Source: Gaiellasilicea sp963707575
GTDB lineage: Bacteria; Actinomycetota; Thermoleophilia; Gaiellales; Gaiellaceae
DNA length: 64,000 nt
NCBI GenBank assembly: GCA_963707575.1
Contig: OY970171.1
Span: forward strand, 1,550,001-1,614,000
Direction of reading: 5' to 3'
Part shown: in pieces, positions 40,443 to 48,206 of the stretch
Numbering within the stretch: the first letter of the stretch is position 1
Layout: each line of letters begins with the position of its first letter
Translations under genes and position numbers: made by a program
Notes under the pieces: model-generated
Seen by the model: only the letters and a program-made list of their open reading frames with translations
What the model was told of the DNA's origin: nothing
The model's database searches: none

Positions 40443-42278
40443 ATGGAAGAGCGCGAGCTCTGGCAGGAGCTGGGACAGCAGCTGAGGGTCGACGCCGTGC
40501 GCGCGAGCGCAAAGGCCGGATCGGGTCACCCGACCTCCTCGATGTCGGCCGCCGACCTCGCCGCGGTCCTGCTCGCGAAGCACTTCCGCTACGACTTCGA
40601 GCAGCCGAAGAGCCCGGGGAACGACCGGCTCGTCTTCTCGAAGGGCCACGCGTCGCCGCTCGTCTACGGCCTCTTCCGTGCCGCGGGCGTCCTCTCCGAG
40701 GAAGAGTTCGGCACCTATCGCCAGTTCGGCTCGCGGCTCGAGGGCCATCCCACGCCGGTGCTCCCCTGGGTCGACGTCGCGACAGGCTCGCTCGGCCAGG
40801 GGCTGCCGATCGGCGTCGGCATGGCGCTCGCCGGCAAGCGACTCGACCGACTCCCCTTCCGCGTCTGGGTGATCTGCGGCGACAGCGAGATGGCCGAGGG
40901 CTCGATGTGGGAGGCCGCCGAGCACGCCGCTTTCTACGGGCTCGACAACCTGACCGCGATCATCGACGTGAACCGCCTCGGCCAGCGCGGCGAGACGATG
41001 CACGGCTGGGATCTTTCCTCCTACTCCGACCGCCTGCGCGCCTTCGGCTGGCACGCGATCGAGATCGACGGGCACGACATGGACGCGATCGACGCCGCCT
41101 ACGTCGAGGCGGAGGGGACGGCAGGGAAGCCGACCGCGATCGTCGCCCGGACGATCAAGGGCAAGGGGTACTCGAAGGTCGAGAACGCGGACGGCTGGCA
41201 CGGCAAGGCTGTCTCCGAGGAGGCCGTGGCTGAGCTGGGCGGGGTCCGCAACCACGTCGTCGACGTGCCGAAGCCCGAGGCCCGCGAGCCGCACCGCTTC
41301 GAGCCCACGCCGGTCGAATGGCCGCGCTGGGAGCTCGGCGACGAGATCTCGACCCGCAGGGCCTACGGCGAGGCGCTCGCGGCGCTCGGCGGGGAGCGCG
41401 GCGATGTCGTCGTCCTGGACGGCGAGGTCTCGAACTCGACCTACGCCGAGCTGTTCCGGGACGCACATCCGGAGCGGTACCTGGAGATGTACATCGCCGA
41501 GCAGCAGATGATCGCGGCGGCGGTCGGGCTCCAGGTGCTCGGCTGGAAGCCGTTCGCGTCCACCTTCGCGGCCTTCATGAGCCGCGGCTACGACTTCGTC
41601 CGCATGGCTGCGATCAGCCGCGCGACGCTGAAGCTCTGCGGCTCGCACGCCGGCGTCTCGATCGGCGAGGACGGCCCCTCGCAGATGGCGCTCGAGGATC
41701 TCGCCGAGTTCCGCGCCGTGCACGGCTCCACCGTCCTCTACCCCTGTGACGGGAACCAGACGGCCGCGCTCGTGCGCTCGATGGCCGACCTCGAAGGCAT
41801 TTCCTACCTGCGTACGACGCGGGCGGACACGCCGGTCGTCTACGGCCCCGAGGAGTCGTTCCCGGTCGGCGGCAGCAAGACGCTGCGCTCCTCCGACGCG
41901 GACGACGTGACGATCGTGGCGGCCGGGATCACCGTGCACGAGGCGTTGAAGGCGGCCGACGAGCTCGCCGACGACGGGATCCAGGCGCGGGTGATCGACT
42001 GCTACTCGGTCAAGCCGCTCGACGTCGAGACGCTGAGAGCGATCGAGACGCCGCTCGTGACCGTCGAGGACCACTGGCCGGAGGGCGGGCTCGGCGAGGC
42101 CGTCGCCGGTGCGCTGGCAGATGCGGACGAGCGGCCGCGAATCGTCCGCCTTGCGGTATCGGGCATGCCGCACTCGGGGAAGCCGGCGCAGCTCTTGGAC
42201 GCCGCGGGCATCGACGCGGCGCATATTGCCGAGACCGCGCGCGGCCTCGTCCGCGAAGGTCAGGTCAGCGTCTCGTAG
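40443..42278 (+). CDS. tkt: Transketolase
   Basis: This thiamine-diphosphate enzyme completes the non-oxidative pentose phosphate pathway. It is 611 aa from ATG 40443; earlier in-frame starts would run antisense through rpiB and are rejected. The N-terminal domain has SGHPTSSMSAAD and ICGDSEMAEGSMWEA (the ThDP GDG/E region). The pyrimidine domain contains EQQMIAAAVGLQVLG and the catalytic GSHAGVSIGEDGPSQMALED. It is slightly shorter than the 660-residue bacterial norm and resembles the animal-type transketolase group. Its 3' end overlaps the convergent FGGY kinase by 19 bp. Confidence 0.94.
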   Translation: MEERELWQELGQQLRVDAVRASAKAGSGHPTSSMSAADLAAVLLAKHFRYDFEQPKSPGNDRLVFSKGHASPLVYGLFRAAGVLSEEEFGTYRQFGSRLEGHPTPVLPWVDVATGSLGQGLPIGVGMALAGKRLDRLPFRVWVICGDSEMAEGSMWEAAEHAAFYGLDNLTAIIDVNRLGQRGETMHGWDLSSYSDRLRAFGWHAIEIDGHDMDAIDAAYVEAEGTAGKPTAIVARTIKGKGYSKVENADGWHGKAVSEEAVAELGGVRNHVVDVPKPEAREPHRFEPTPVEWPRWELGDEISTRRAYGEALAALGGERGDVVVLDGEVSNSTYAELFRDAHPERYLEMYIAEQQMIAAAVGLQVLGWKPFASTFAAFMSRGYDFVRMAAISRATLKLCGSHAGVSIGEDGPSQMALEDLAEFRAVHGSTVLYPCDGNQTAALVRSMADLEGISYLRTTRADTPVVYGPEESFPVGGSKTLRSSDADDVTIVAAGITVHEALKAADELADDGIQARVIDCYSVKPLDVETLRAIETPLVTVEDHWPEGGLGEAVAGALADADERPRIVRLAVSGMPHSGKPAQLLDAAGIDAAHIAETARGLVREGQVSVS

Positions 42279-43549
42279 AGCCGGCGGTGCCGCTCGCGGG
42301 CGGCGCGATGGGCCTCGGCGCGCTCGGGCCGCGGCTCGAAGGTCGGCCCGAGGGGGGCCGCAGGCGGCGTCAGGCCGAGCCGCTCGAGTGCGACGATCGC
42401 CGCGCCGCGAGCCGAGGCCTCCTCGGCGGCCGAGAGGGTCAGGGGCCGCTCCAGCACGTCGGCGAGGATCTGCGCCCAGTCGGGATTGTGACGCAGCGCT
42501 CCGCCGCTGCCGATGAGCTGCTCGATCTCGGGCATCCGCTCGGCGATCTCGGCGAAGCGGTAGGCGACGCCGTCGAGCGCCGCGTGCACGAGCTCGCGCG
42601 GAGTCGTCTCGAACGAGAGCCCGGCCACGGAGCCCCGGCGAGTCGCGTCCCAGCCCGGACTGCGCTCGCCGCCGAGCAGCGGTAGGAAGTCGAGCTGCGA
42701 GGGCGGCTCGTGCGCGAGCCCGTCCGTCGACACGTCACCGACCAGCCGTCGCAGCCACGCGAGCAGATTCCCGCCATCCGAGATCGAACCGCCCTCGCAC
42801 ACGCGCTCGGTGTCGAGCCGGTAGAGGAAGAGCCCGGGTTGCGGAGTGCTCGGCTCGTGGATCGTCCGCAGGGCCCCGGAGGTGCCGATCGTGAGCGCCG
42901 CGCACCGCCTGCCGATCGCGCCGGAGCCGACGTTCGCCGCGGCGCCGTCGCCGACCACGAGCTCGTCGGCGAGCTGGGGCAGCTGCTCCTCGTCCAGGCC
43001 GAGCGTCTCCAGCAGCTCCGCGTCCCAGCGCCCGTCGAGGCCGAGCAGGCCCGTGCCGCTCGCCATCGACAGGCTCGTGCGGCCGTCCGTGAGCAGGTCC
43101 GAGAAGGAGACATAGCGCGCCGCGCGCACCCCGCTCGCCTGCAGGCCGGCGATCTTCATCGGCCAGAAGCTCGGGTGCAGCGGGCAGCCGGTGCGCGCGT
43201 GGACGGCGTCGGGGTCGAGCGGGACCTCCGCCGCGCCCTCCAGATGCCGCCACGTCAGGACGGGCGTGAGCGGACGGCCGTCGTGGTCGAGCGCGACGAG
43301 GCTGTGCCAGAAGCACGAGATCGCGACGGCGTCGACCTCGCCGTCGATGTCCCGCCGCGCACGCTCGATCGCGTCCTCCGCGACGGCGACGAGCTCGTCG
43401 GCGTCGAACTCGCCCAGGCGGCCGGAGTGGCCTCGGGTCGAGGTGTAGCGCTCCTGCACGCCGGCGCCCGGAATGGGCTCGGCCCGCTCGTCGTACACCC
43501 GCGTCCGAGCGGAGGACGTCCCGACGTCGAGAGCGAGCACGCGCGCCAT
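42260..43549 (-). CDS. FGGY-family carbohydrate kinase (gluconokinase-like)
   Basis: This is an ATP-dependent sugar kinase of 429 aa, at the short end for FGGY enzymes. The ATP-binding opening VLALDVGTSSARTRVYD is at residues 4-20, followed by ISCFWHSLVALD, TWRH, the adenosine motif LTIGTSGALRTI, and GGSISDGGNLLAW and LIGSGGALRHNPDWAQILADVL near the end. ATG 43549 gives the natural N-terminus; the much longer in-frame extension runs antisense through the ABC-F gene. Proximity to the 6-phosphogluconate pathway suggests gluconate as substrate, but xylulose or another polyol is possible. Confidence 0.87.
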   Translation of the reverse strand: MARVLALDVGTSSARTRVYDERAEPIPGAGVQERYTSTRGHSGRLGEFDADELVAVAEDAIERARRDIDGEVDAVAISCFWHSLVALDHDGRPLTPVLTWRHLEGAAEVPLDPDAVHARTGCPLHPSFWPMKIAGLQASGVRAARYVSFSDLLTDGRTSLSMASGTGLLGLDGRWDAELLETLGLDEEQLPQLADELVVGDGAAANVGSGAIGRRCAALTIGTSGALRTIHEPSTPQPGLFLYRLDTERVCEGGSISDGGNLLAWLRRLVGDVSTDGLAHEPPSQLDFLPLLGGERSPGWDATRRGSVAGLSFETTPRELVHAALDGVAYRFAEIAERMPEIEQLIGSGGALRHNPDWAQILADVLERPLTLSAAEEASARGAAIVALERLGLTPPAAPLGPTFEPRPERAEAHRAARERHRRLYETLT

Positions 43550-43561
43550 TACCCTTGGAGC

Positions 43562-43750
43562 ATGGCAGTCCTGATCGCTCCCTCGCTCCTGACCGGTGTC
43601 GACTCCCGGCCGGCGAAGCCGGCCTCCGTCGACACCTCGCGTTCCTCGCGGCGCTCCACCCGGCGGCCCGTACCTCCGTACTGTGCCACCGGCCGACGCA
43701 CCGCGAGAAACGCGCCAGCAACGAGGGCGCTCACCGGGGCTGGAGGCTAA
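43562..43750 (+). CDS. Possible 62-residue leader ORF ahead of the ABC-F gene
   Basis: This ORF runs from ATG 43562 to TAA 43750, three bases before the ABC-F start. Its first six residues, MAVLIA, equal those of the ABC-F protein, and the first 17 bases differ at only two positions. The rest is Arg/Ser/Pro-rich and shows no family. A TACCCT box 6 bases before the ATG could be a -10 giving a leaderless message. It may be a regulatory leader peptide, or a decayed duplicate start created by insertion of the hairpin element. Confidence 0.3.
   Translation: MAVLIAPSLLTGVDSRPAKPASVDTSRSSRRSTRRPVPPYCATGRRTARNAPATRALTGAGG
43595..43636. repeat. 42-bp near-perfect inverted repeat upstream of the ABC-F gene
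   Basis: GGTGTCGAC (43595-43603) pairs with GTCGACACC (43628-43636). Inside, GGCCGGC (43608-43614) pairs with GCCGGCC (43618-43624) around a GAA loop, leaving a small internal loop. The inner part resembles hairpin 1 of the dispersed two-hairpin repeat. It lies in the 204-bp gap between the divergent FGGY kinase and ABC-F genes. Confidence 0.75.
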
Positions 43751-43753
43751 GCC

Positions 43754-45604
43754 TTGGCCGTCCTGATCGCGTCCAACCTGCGCAAGGAGCACTCGGGCGA
43801 CCCGCTCTTCGACGGCGTCTCGTTCAAGGTCGAGCGGCGCGACAGGCTCGCGCTCGCCGGCCCGAACGGCGCCGGCAAGACGACGCTCTTGCGCGCGCTG
43901 ATCGGCGAGACCGAGCTCCAGGGCGGCGAGCTCGCCTGGGAGAAGGGCGCGCGCGTCGCGCTGCACGACCAGCGGCCCCCGCGGCTGGGTGGGCAGAGCC
44001 TCCGCGAGTACGCCCTGTCGGGCGCGTCCGATCTCGTCGAGGCCGAGCGCGAGCTGCGCCGGCTCGAGGAGGCGATGGCCTCCGGCGATCATGCCCCGGA
44101 GACGCTGCGGCGCTACGGCGAGACACAGGCGCGGCTCGAGCACGCCGGCGGCTACGGCTGGCGCGACCGCGCCACCAGTGTCCTGCGCGGGCTCGGCTTC
44201 GTGGACGGCGACCTCGACCGGGGCCTCGAGACCTTCTCCGGCGGAGAGCTGACGCGCGCGTCGCTCGCCCGCGCGCTCGCGGGGCAGCCCGACCTGCTGC
44301 TCCTCGACGAGCCGACGAACCATCTCGACATGGCCTCGATCGAATGGCTCGAGCAGGAGCTCTCGACGATCGACGCCGCCGTCGTGCTCGTCGCGCACGA
44401 TCGCTGGTTCCTCGAGTCGGTGGGCACGGCGGTGCTCGAGCTCGAGGGCGGCAAGTCCGTCTACTTCCCCGGCAAGTGGCACGTGTGGCGGCAGGAGAAG
44501 GCAGCACGGCTGGCCATGCAGGCGCGCTTCGCCGAGCGGCAGGCCGAGGACATCGAACGGCTGGAGCGCTTCGTCGCCCGCTTCCGCTACGGGACGAAGT
44601 CCCGCCAGGCGCAGGCGAAGCTGAAGCAGATCGCGCGGATCGAGAAGATCCGCGTCGAGGCACCGGGAGGGGGACGGCGCACGCTCGGCTTCGAGTTCCT
44701 GAAGCCAAAACGCAGCGGCCGGACCGTGGTCGAGGCGCTGCACGTGGACCTCGCAGCGGGCGAAAAGCCGCTCCTGCACGACGCCGAGCTCGTGCTCGAG
44801 CGCGGCGAGCACGTGGCGCTGATCGGGCCGAACGGCTCCGGCAAGACGACGTTGCTCGAGGCGCTCGTGAACGGCCACGTCGGCCGCTTCGGGCACGGCG
44901 TCGAGATCGCGTACTTCTCCCAGCACGAGGTCGAGCTGGACGAGCGCGGCAGCGTGCTCGAGTGCGCGATGGGCGCCACCGGGCTCCAGCGGCCGCAGGC
45001 GCAGGCCCTCCTCGGGCGCTTCCTCTTCTCCGGCTGGGACGAGCACGAAAAGCCCGTCGTGGCGCTCTCGGGCGGTGAGCGGCGCCGCCTCGCGCTCGCG
45101 CTCGTCGTCGCGAGCGGCGCCAACTTCCTCGTGCTCGACGAGCCGACCAACCATCTCGACCTGGAGAGCCGCGAGGCGCTCGAGGCGGCGCTGGAGGCGT
45201 TTCCCGGCACGGTGCTGCTGGTCTCGCACGACCGCGCCGTGCTCGACGCGGTGGCGGAGCGGATCGTCGCGATCGAGGACCGCGGCCTGCGCTCGTACGC
45301 CGGCGGCTGGGCCGACTACGTGCGCATCCGCGCGGGTGAGGATGCCCCGGCTCCCAAGGAGCCGAAGCAGGAGCCCGCGGCGAAGCCGAAGCCGGCCAAG
45401 CCCAAGCCGCGCCAGCCGAGCCAGCTTCAGAAGATCGAGTCGGCGATCGAGGCACGCGAGGCCGAGCTCGCCGAGCTCGAGCGGAGGCTCGCGGAGGACT
45501 GGGGCGACGTGGCCACGCTCTCCGCCCACAAGGCCGCACGGGACGACCTGGAGGCGCTTCTCGCGCAGTGGGAGCAGCTCTTCGAAGCCGCCCAATCCAG
45601 CTGA
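43754..45604 (+). CDS. ABC-F family ribosome-associated ATPase
   Basis: This is a soluble twin-ATPase protein of 616 aa without membrane segments, acting in translation rescue or antibiotic protection. The first domain has GPNGAGKTT, signature FSGGELTR and LLLLDEPTNHLD. A linker with basic KSRQAQAKLKQIARIEKI fits the P-site tRNA-interaction motif. The second domain has GPNGSGKTT, LSGGERRR and FLVLDEPTNHLD. A Lys/Pro-rich stretch and a coiled-coil tail end the protein. The start is TTG 43754, seven bases after a GGAGG ribosome site. Confidence 0.95.
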   Translation: MAVLIASNLRKEHSGDPLFDGVSFKVERRDRLALAGPNGAGKTTLLRALIGETELQGGELAWEKGARVALHDQRPPRLGGQSLREYALSGASDLVEAERELRRLEEAMASGDHAPETLRRYGETQARLEHAGGYGWRDRATSVLRGLGFVDGDLDRGLETFSGGELTRASLARALAGQPDLLLLDEPTNHLDMASIEWLEQELSTIDAAVVLVAHDRWFLESVGTAVLELEGGKSVYFPGKWHVWRQEKAARLAMQARFAERQAEDIERLERFVARFRYGTKSRQAQAKLKQIARIEKIRVEAPGGGRRTLGFEFLKPKRSGRTVVEALHVDLAAGEKPLLHDAELVLERGEHVALIGPNGSGKTTLLEALVNGHVGRFGHGVEIAYFSQHEVELDERGSVLECAMGATGLQRPQAQALLGRFLFSGWDEHEKPVVALSGGERRRLALALVVASGANFLVLDEPTNHLDLESREALEAALEAFPGTVLLVSHDRAVLDAVAERIVAIEDRGLRSYAGGWADYVRIRAGEDAPAPKEPKQEPAAKPKPAKPKPRQPSQLQKIESAIEAREAELAELERRLAEDWGDVATLSAHKAARDDLEALLAQWEQLFEAAQSS

Positions 45605-45669
45605 TCGTGGCCTCGTGATCGACGAGTCCGCAAGTGTGACGAGGGGCCGTCCGGCGGCGTAGACACCGT

Positions 45670-46209
45670 GTGCAGGCGATGACGCTTCCCGTTCGGAGTG
45701 CCCGCGTCGACGCGGCGAACACCGCTGCGAGCTTCGCCGCGACCGCCGAGCGTCATCTCGACGACGTGTACGGCTACCTCGTCTACCTGACTCGCGATCC
45801 GGCGCTTTCCGAGGATCTCGCCGCCGAGACCTTCGAGAAGGCGCTCAAGCTGTGGCGGCGCTTCGACGGCCGCCGCGCGAGCGCCCGCACCTGGCTCTGC
45901 CAGATCGCCCGCACGACCGCGCTCGACTGGTTCCGCGCCGAGGAGCGCCGCCGCCGCCGCGAGGAGCGCGTGGCACCGCCCGAGCGCGTGGACGTGCAGC
46001 TCGCCGAGGGCCTCTCGCCGGAGCTCGAGGCGGCGCTCGCGTCCCTCAGCGCCGGCGAGCGCGAGGTGATCGCGCTCCGAGTGCTGCTCGAGCTGGACGG
46101 CGAAGAGGCGGCGCGCGTGCTCGGCGTCAGCCCGACCGCGGTCTCGACCCGGCTGTCCCGGGCGCTCAAGAAGCTGGAAGAGAGGATGGATGCGCATGTC
46201 GTCGTCTGA
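45670..46209 (+). CDS. ECF-type RNA polymerase sigma factor
   Basis: This is a 179-aa sigma-70 family factor. Region 2 covers about residues 25-95 (HLDDVYGYLVYLTRDPALSEDL, then RTWLCQIARTTALDWFR). Region 4 covers about 115-170 (LSAGEREVIALRVLLELDGEEAARVLGVSPTAVSTRLSRALKKL), a helix-turn-helix for -35 binding. The start is GTG 45670, or ATG 45679. It overlaps the DUF4349 gene by about 20 bp, and that neighbour, with an N-terminal membrane segment, could control or be controlled by it. Confidence 0.93.
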   Translation: MQAMTLPVRSARVDAANTAASFAATAERHLDDVYGYLVYLTRDPALSEDLAAETFEKALKLWRRFDGRRASARTWLCQIARTTALDWFRAEERRRRREERVAPPERVDVQLAEGLSPELEAALASLSAGEREVIALRVLLELDGEEAARVLGVSPTAVSTRLSRALKKLEERMDAHVVV

Positions 46210-47248
46210 GCCCCTGCTGAACGAGATTCGGGCCGCGCGCCCGGTGGCGCCCGCCGAGCTGCGCGAGCGCATCCGCCTCGTCGCCGCCCAGGAGCCGGCG
46301 CCGGCGCCGCTGCTGGCGCGCCTTCCGCGACGCCTCGATCTGCGCCGCTTCCTGCTCGTGGCCACGCCTGCCACGCTCGCCGTGGCCGTCGTCGCGGCGG
46401 GCGTGATCGGCCTCACCCGGCCCGACGAGCGCACCGACGGGGCAACGGCCGGCGGCGGTACCGCGGCCGTCACCTCCGGTTCGGCCGGCGCGGAGGAGGA
46501 GAGCCTCGATTCCGCCCGGCAGAGCGCTCCCCCCTCTTCGGCGGGCACGGATGCTGCGATCGCGCCGAGCCCGGGTCGCCTCCAGCGGTTCGACGCTCAG
46601 CTCGACCTGCGCGTCGACGATCTCGACGACCTCTCGGCCGCGACCCAGCGCGCCATGCGTGTGGCCCGCTCGCTCGGCGGCCATGTCCAGTCCGTGAGCT
46701 ACGACGCCCCCTCTGCGGGGATCGGCTCTGCCCAGCTGACGCTGAGGGTCCCGATCGCCCGGGTGCAGAGCGCGCTCGTCCAACTCACCTCGCTCGGCAC
46801 GATCGTCAGCCAGCGCTTCGGCATCGAGGACCTCCAGGGCACCGCCGACGACCTCGCCACTCAGATCGCCGAGACGCAGCGGCAGATCGCCAAGTTGAAC
46901 AGCCAGCTCGCGAACCCGGATCTCGTCGAGGAGGAGCGCGTCGTCCTGCAGGCGCAGCGCGCCGAAGCGCGGCGTCGCCTCGCCGATCTGCGCGCCGCGC
47001 TCAGCGGGACGCGCGAGGAAGCGCGCCTGGCGACGATTCAGCTCGGACTGACGACGGAGCAGCTCGATGCCGCGCCGGCCGAGGATGGCGCGATCGACCG
47101 CATCCTCGACATCCTGGTCCTGGAGGGCTTGATCGCTCTCTACGTGCTCGTCATCGTCGGGCCGCTCGTCCTGCTCGCCCTGCTCCTCTGGCTCGCCCTC
47201 CGCCTGCACCGCCGGCGCGGCGAGGCACGCCTGCTGGAGCAGAACTAG
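46190..47248 (+). CDS. DUF4349 membrane protein partnered with the ECF sigma factor
   Basis: This 352-aa protein has a cytoplasmic N-terminus of about 50 residues and a transmembrane helix (LLVATPATLAVAVVAAGVIGL). An extracytoplasmic DUF4349 domain with a long coiled coil follows (about 215-275, IAETQRQIAKLNSQL onward). A second helix lies near the C-terminus (LYVLVIVGPLVLLALLLWLAL) with a basic tail. The layout resembles anti-sigma factors, and the gene overlaps the sigma gene. No zinc-binding anti-sigma motif is visible, so that role is inferred. Its stop shares CTAG with the convergent gene. Confidence 0.85.
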   Translation: MRMSSSEPLLNEIRAARPVAPAELRERIRLVAAQEPAPAPLLARLPRRLDLRRFLLVATPATLAVAVVAAGVIGLTRPDERTDGATAGGGTAAVTSGSAGAEEESLDSARQSAPPSSAGTDAAIAPSPGRLQRFDAQLDLRVDDLDDLSAATQRAMRVARSLGGHVQSVSYDAPSAGIGSAQLTLRVPIARVQSALVQLTSLGTIVSQRFGIEDLQGTADDLATQIAETQRQIAKLNSQLANPDLVEEERVVLQAQRAEARRRLADLRAALSGTREEARLATIQLGLTTEQLDAAPAEDGAIDRILDILVLEGLIALYVLVIVGPLVLLALLLWLALRLHRRRGEARLLEQN

Positions 47249-47640
47249 GCCCAGAAGGCATCGAACGCGGCCGCGTCGAGCGGCTGGGCCCGGATGTCGC
47301 GCCAGAGCCCGTCCTCGACCCGGATGAGGAGGGCCTGCTCGATGTCCAGAGTCCGGCCGCCGTCCCGCTCTCCTCGGGCGCGGTAGACCGTCACGAGGTT
47401 GTCGTCGTCCGCGACCGCCCAGAGCAGGTCGACCCTGTAGGTGCCGCCCGTCAGCTCGGCCGTCCGGCGCAGAAAGGCACCGATCTCCTCCAGGCCGCGG
47501 TAGTCGCCGGTCATCGCGTTGGCGCCGGGCACGTGCCAGACCGCATCGGGCGCGAACAGGCCGAGCAGGCCGCTCACGTCGCCGCGGACGAAGCTCTCGA
47601 AGCCCCGGCGTGCGGCGGCGGCGTGCGGATGCTCGCTCAC
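47245..47640 (-). CDS. SnoaL/NTF2-like domain protein
   Basis: This is a 131-aa single-domain alpha+beta cone protein. The opening ARRGFESFVRGDVSGLLGLFAPDAVWHVPG is the classic SnoaL-like start and YRGLEEIGAFLRR follows. A few members are cyclases or hydrolases; most have unknown ligands. GTG 47640 overlaps the stop of the ANTAR regulator as GTGA, so it is the third gene of a kinase-regulator-SnoaL operon. Any link to signal transduction is unproven. Confidence 0.85.
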   Translation of the reverse strand: MSEHPHAAAARRGFESFVRGDVSGLLGLFAPDAVWHVPGANAMTGDYRGLEEIGAFLRRTAELTGGTYRVDLLWAVADDDNLVTVYRARGERDGGRTLDIEQALLIRVEDGLWRDIRAQPLDAAAFDAFWA

Positions 47641-48206
47641 GTGGGCTCCAGCGTCGCGACGACGGCCTCGGCGACGACCTTCAACGGCCGGCCGGACACC
47701 TGGCTCGCCTTGCGCAGCCTCGCGAAGGCGTCCGCCTCCGAGAGGTTCTCCTTCGCCATCAGCAGCCCCTTCGCGCGCTCGATCGCCTTGCGTGCCGCGA
47801 GCGCGTCGGCGAGCGACTCCGCCTCCTCGCGCAGCGCCGACAGCTCCTCGTGGCGCGCCCGCGCGGTCGCGATCGCGGGCAGCAGGTCGGTCTCGCGGAA
47901 CGGCTTGACGAGGTAGCCGAACACCCCGGCCTCAACGGCGCGCGAGACCAATTCCCGCTCCCCGTATGCGGTCACCATCACGATCGGGATCGGCCGCTCC
48001 TCGAGCATGCGGCGTGCCGCTTCGATCCCGTCCAGCCGCGGCATCTTCACGTCGAGCACGGCGAGGTCGGGCTCATGCGAGCGGGCGAGCTCGACCGCCT
48101 CCTCGCCGTCGCGTGCCTCCGCGCACACCTCGAACCCGGCCCCCTCGAGCAGCGCACGGAGGTCCATGCGGATGATCGTCTCGTCCTCGGCGATCAGGAT
48201 CTTCAC
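47637..48206 (-). CDS. pdtaR: ANTAR-domain response regulator (PdtaR-like antiterminator)
   Basis: This 189-aa two-domain regulator has a receiver domain (about 1-120) with phosphoacceptor Asp52 in LAVLDVKMP, acidic pocket EDE near residue 8, and KPF Lys. The ANTAR RNA-binding domain follows (about 125-185, ALAARKAIERAKGLLMAKENLSEADAFARLRKAS). ANTAR proteins bind dual hairpins in mRNA leaders and prevent termination. GTG 48206 overlaps the kinase stop. Its RNA targets may be nearby nitrogen genes (inference). Confidence 0.93.
   Translation of the reverse strand: MKILIAEDETIIRMDLRALLEGAGFEVCAEARDGEEAVELARSHEPDLAVLDVKMPRLDGIEAARRMLEERPIPIVMVTAYGERELVSRAVEAGVFGYLVKPFRETDLLPAIATARARHEELSALREEAESLADALAARKAIERAKGLLMAKENLSEADAFARLRKASQVSGRPLKVVAEAVVATLEPT

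Noticed and set aside
43550..45595. Long upstream extension of the FGGY kinase frame
   Set aside because: The extra 680 residues lie antisense to the ABC-F gene, and the kinase fold starts at ATG 43549 with VLALDVGTSS.
46190..47248. Classical zinc-binding anti-sigma factor
   Set aside because: The position suits it, but the HxxxCxxC motif is missing and the exterior is DUF4349 with a coiled coil.
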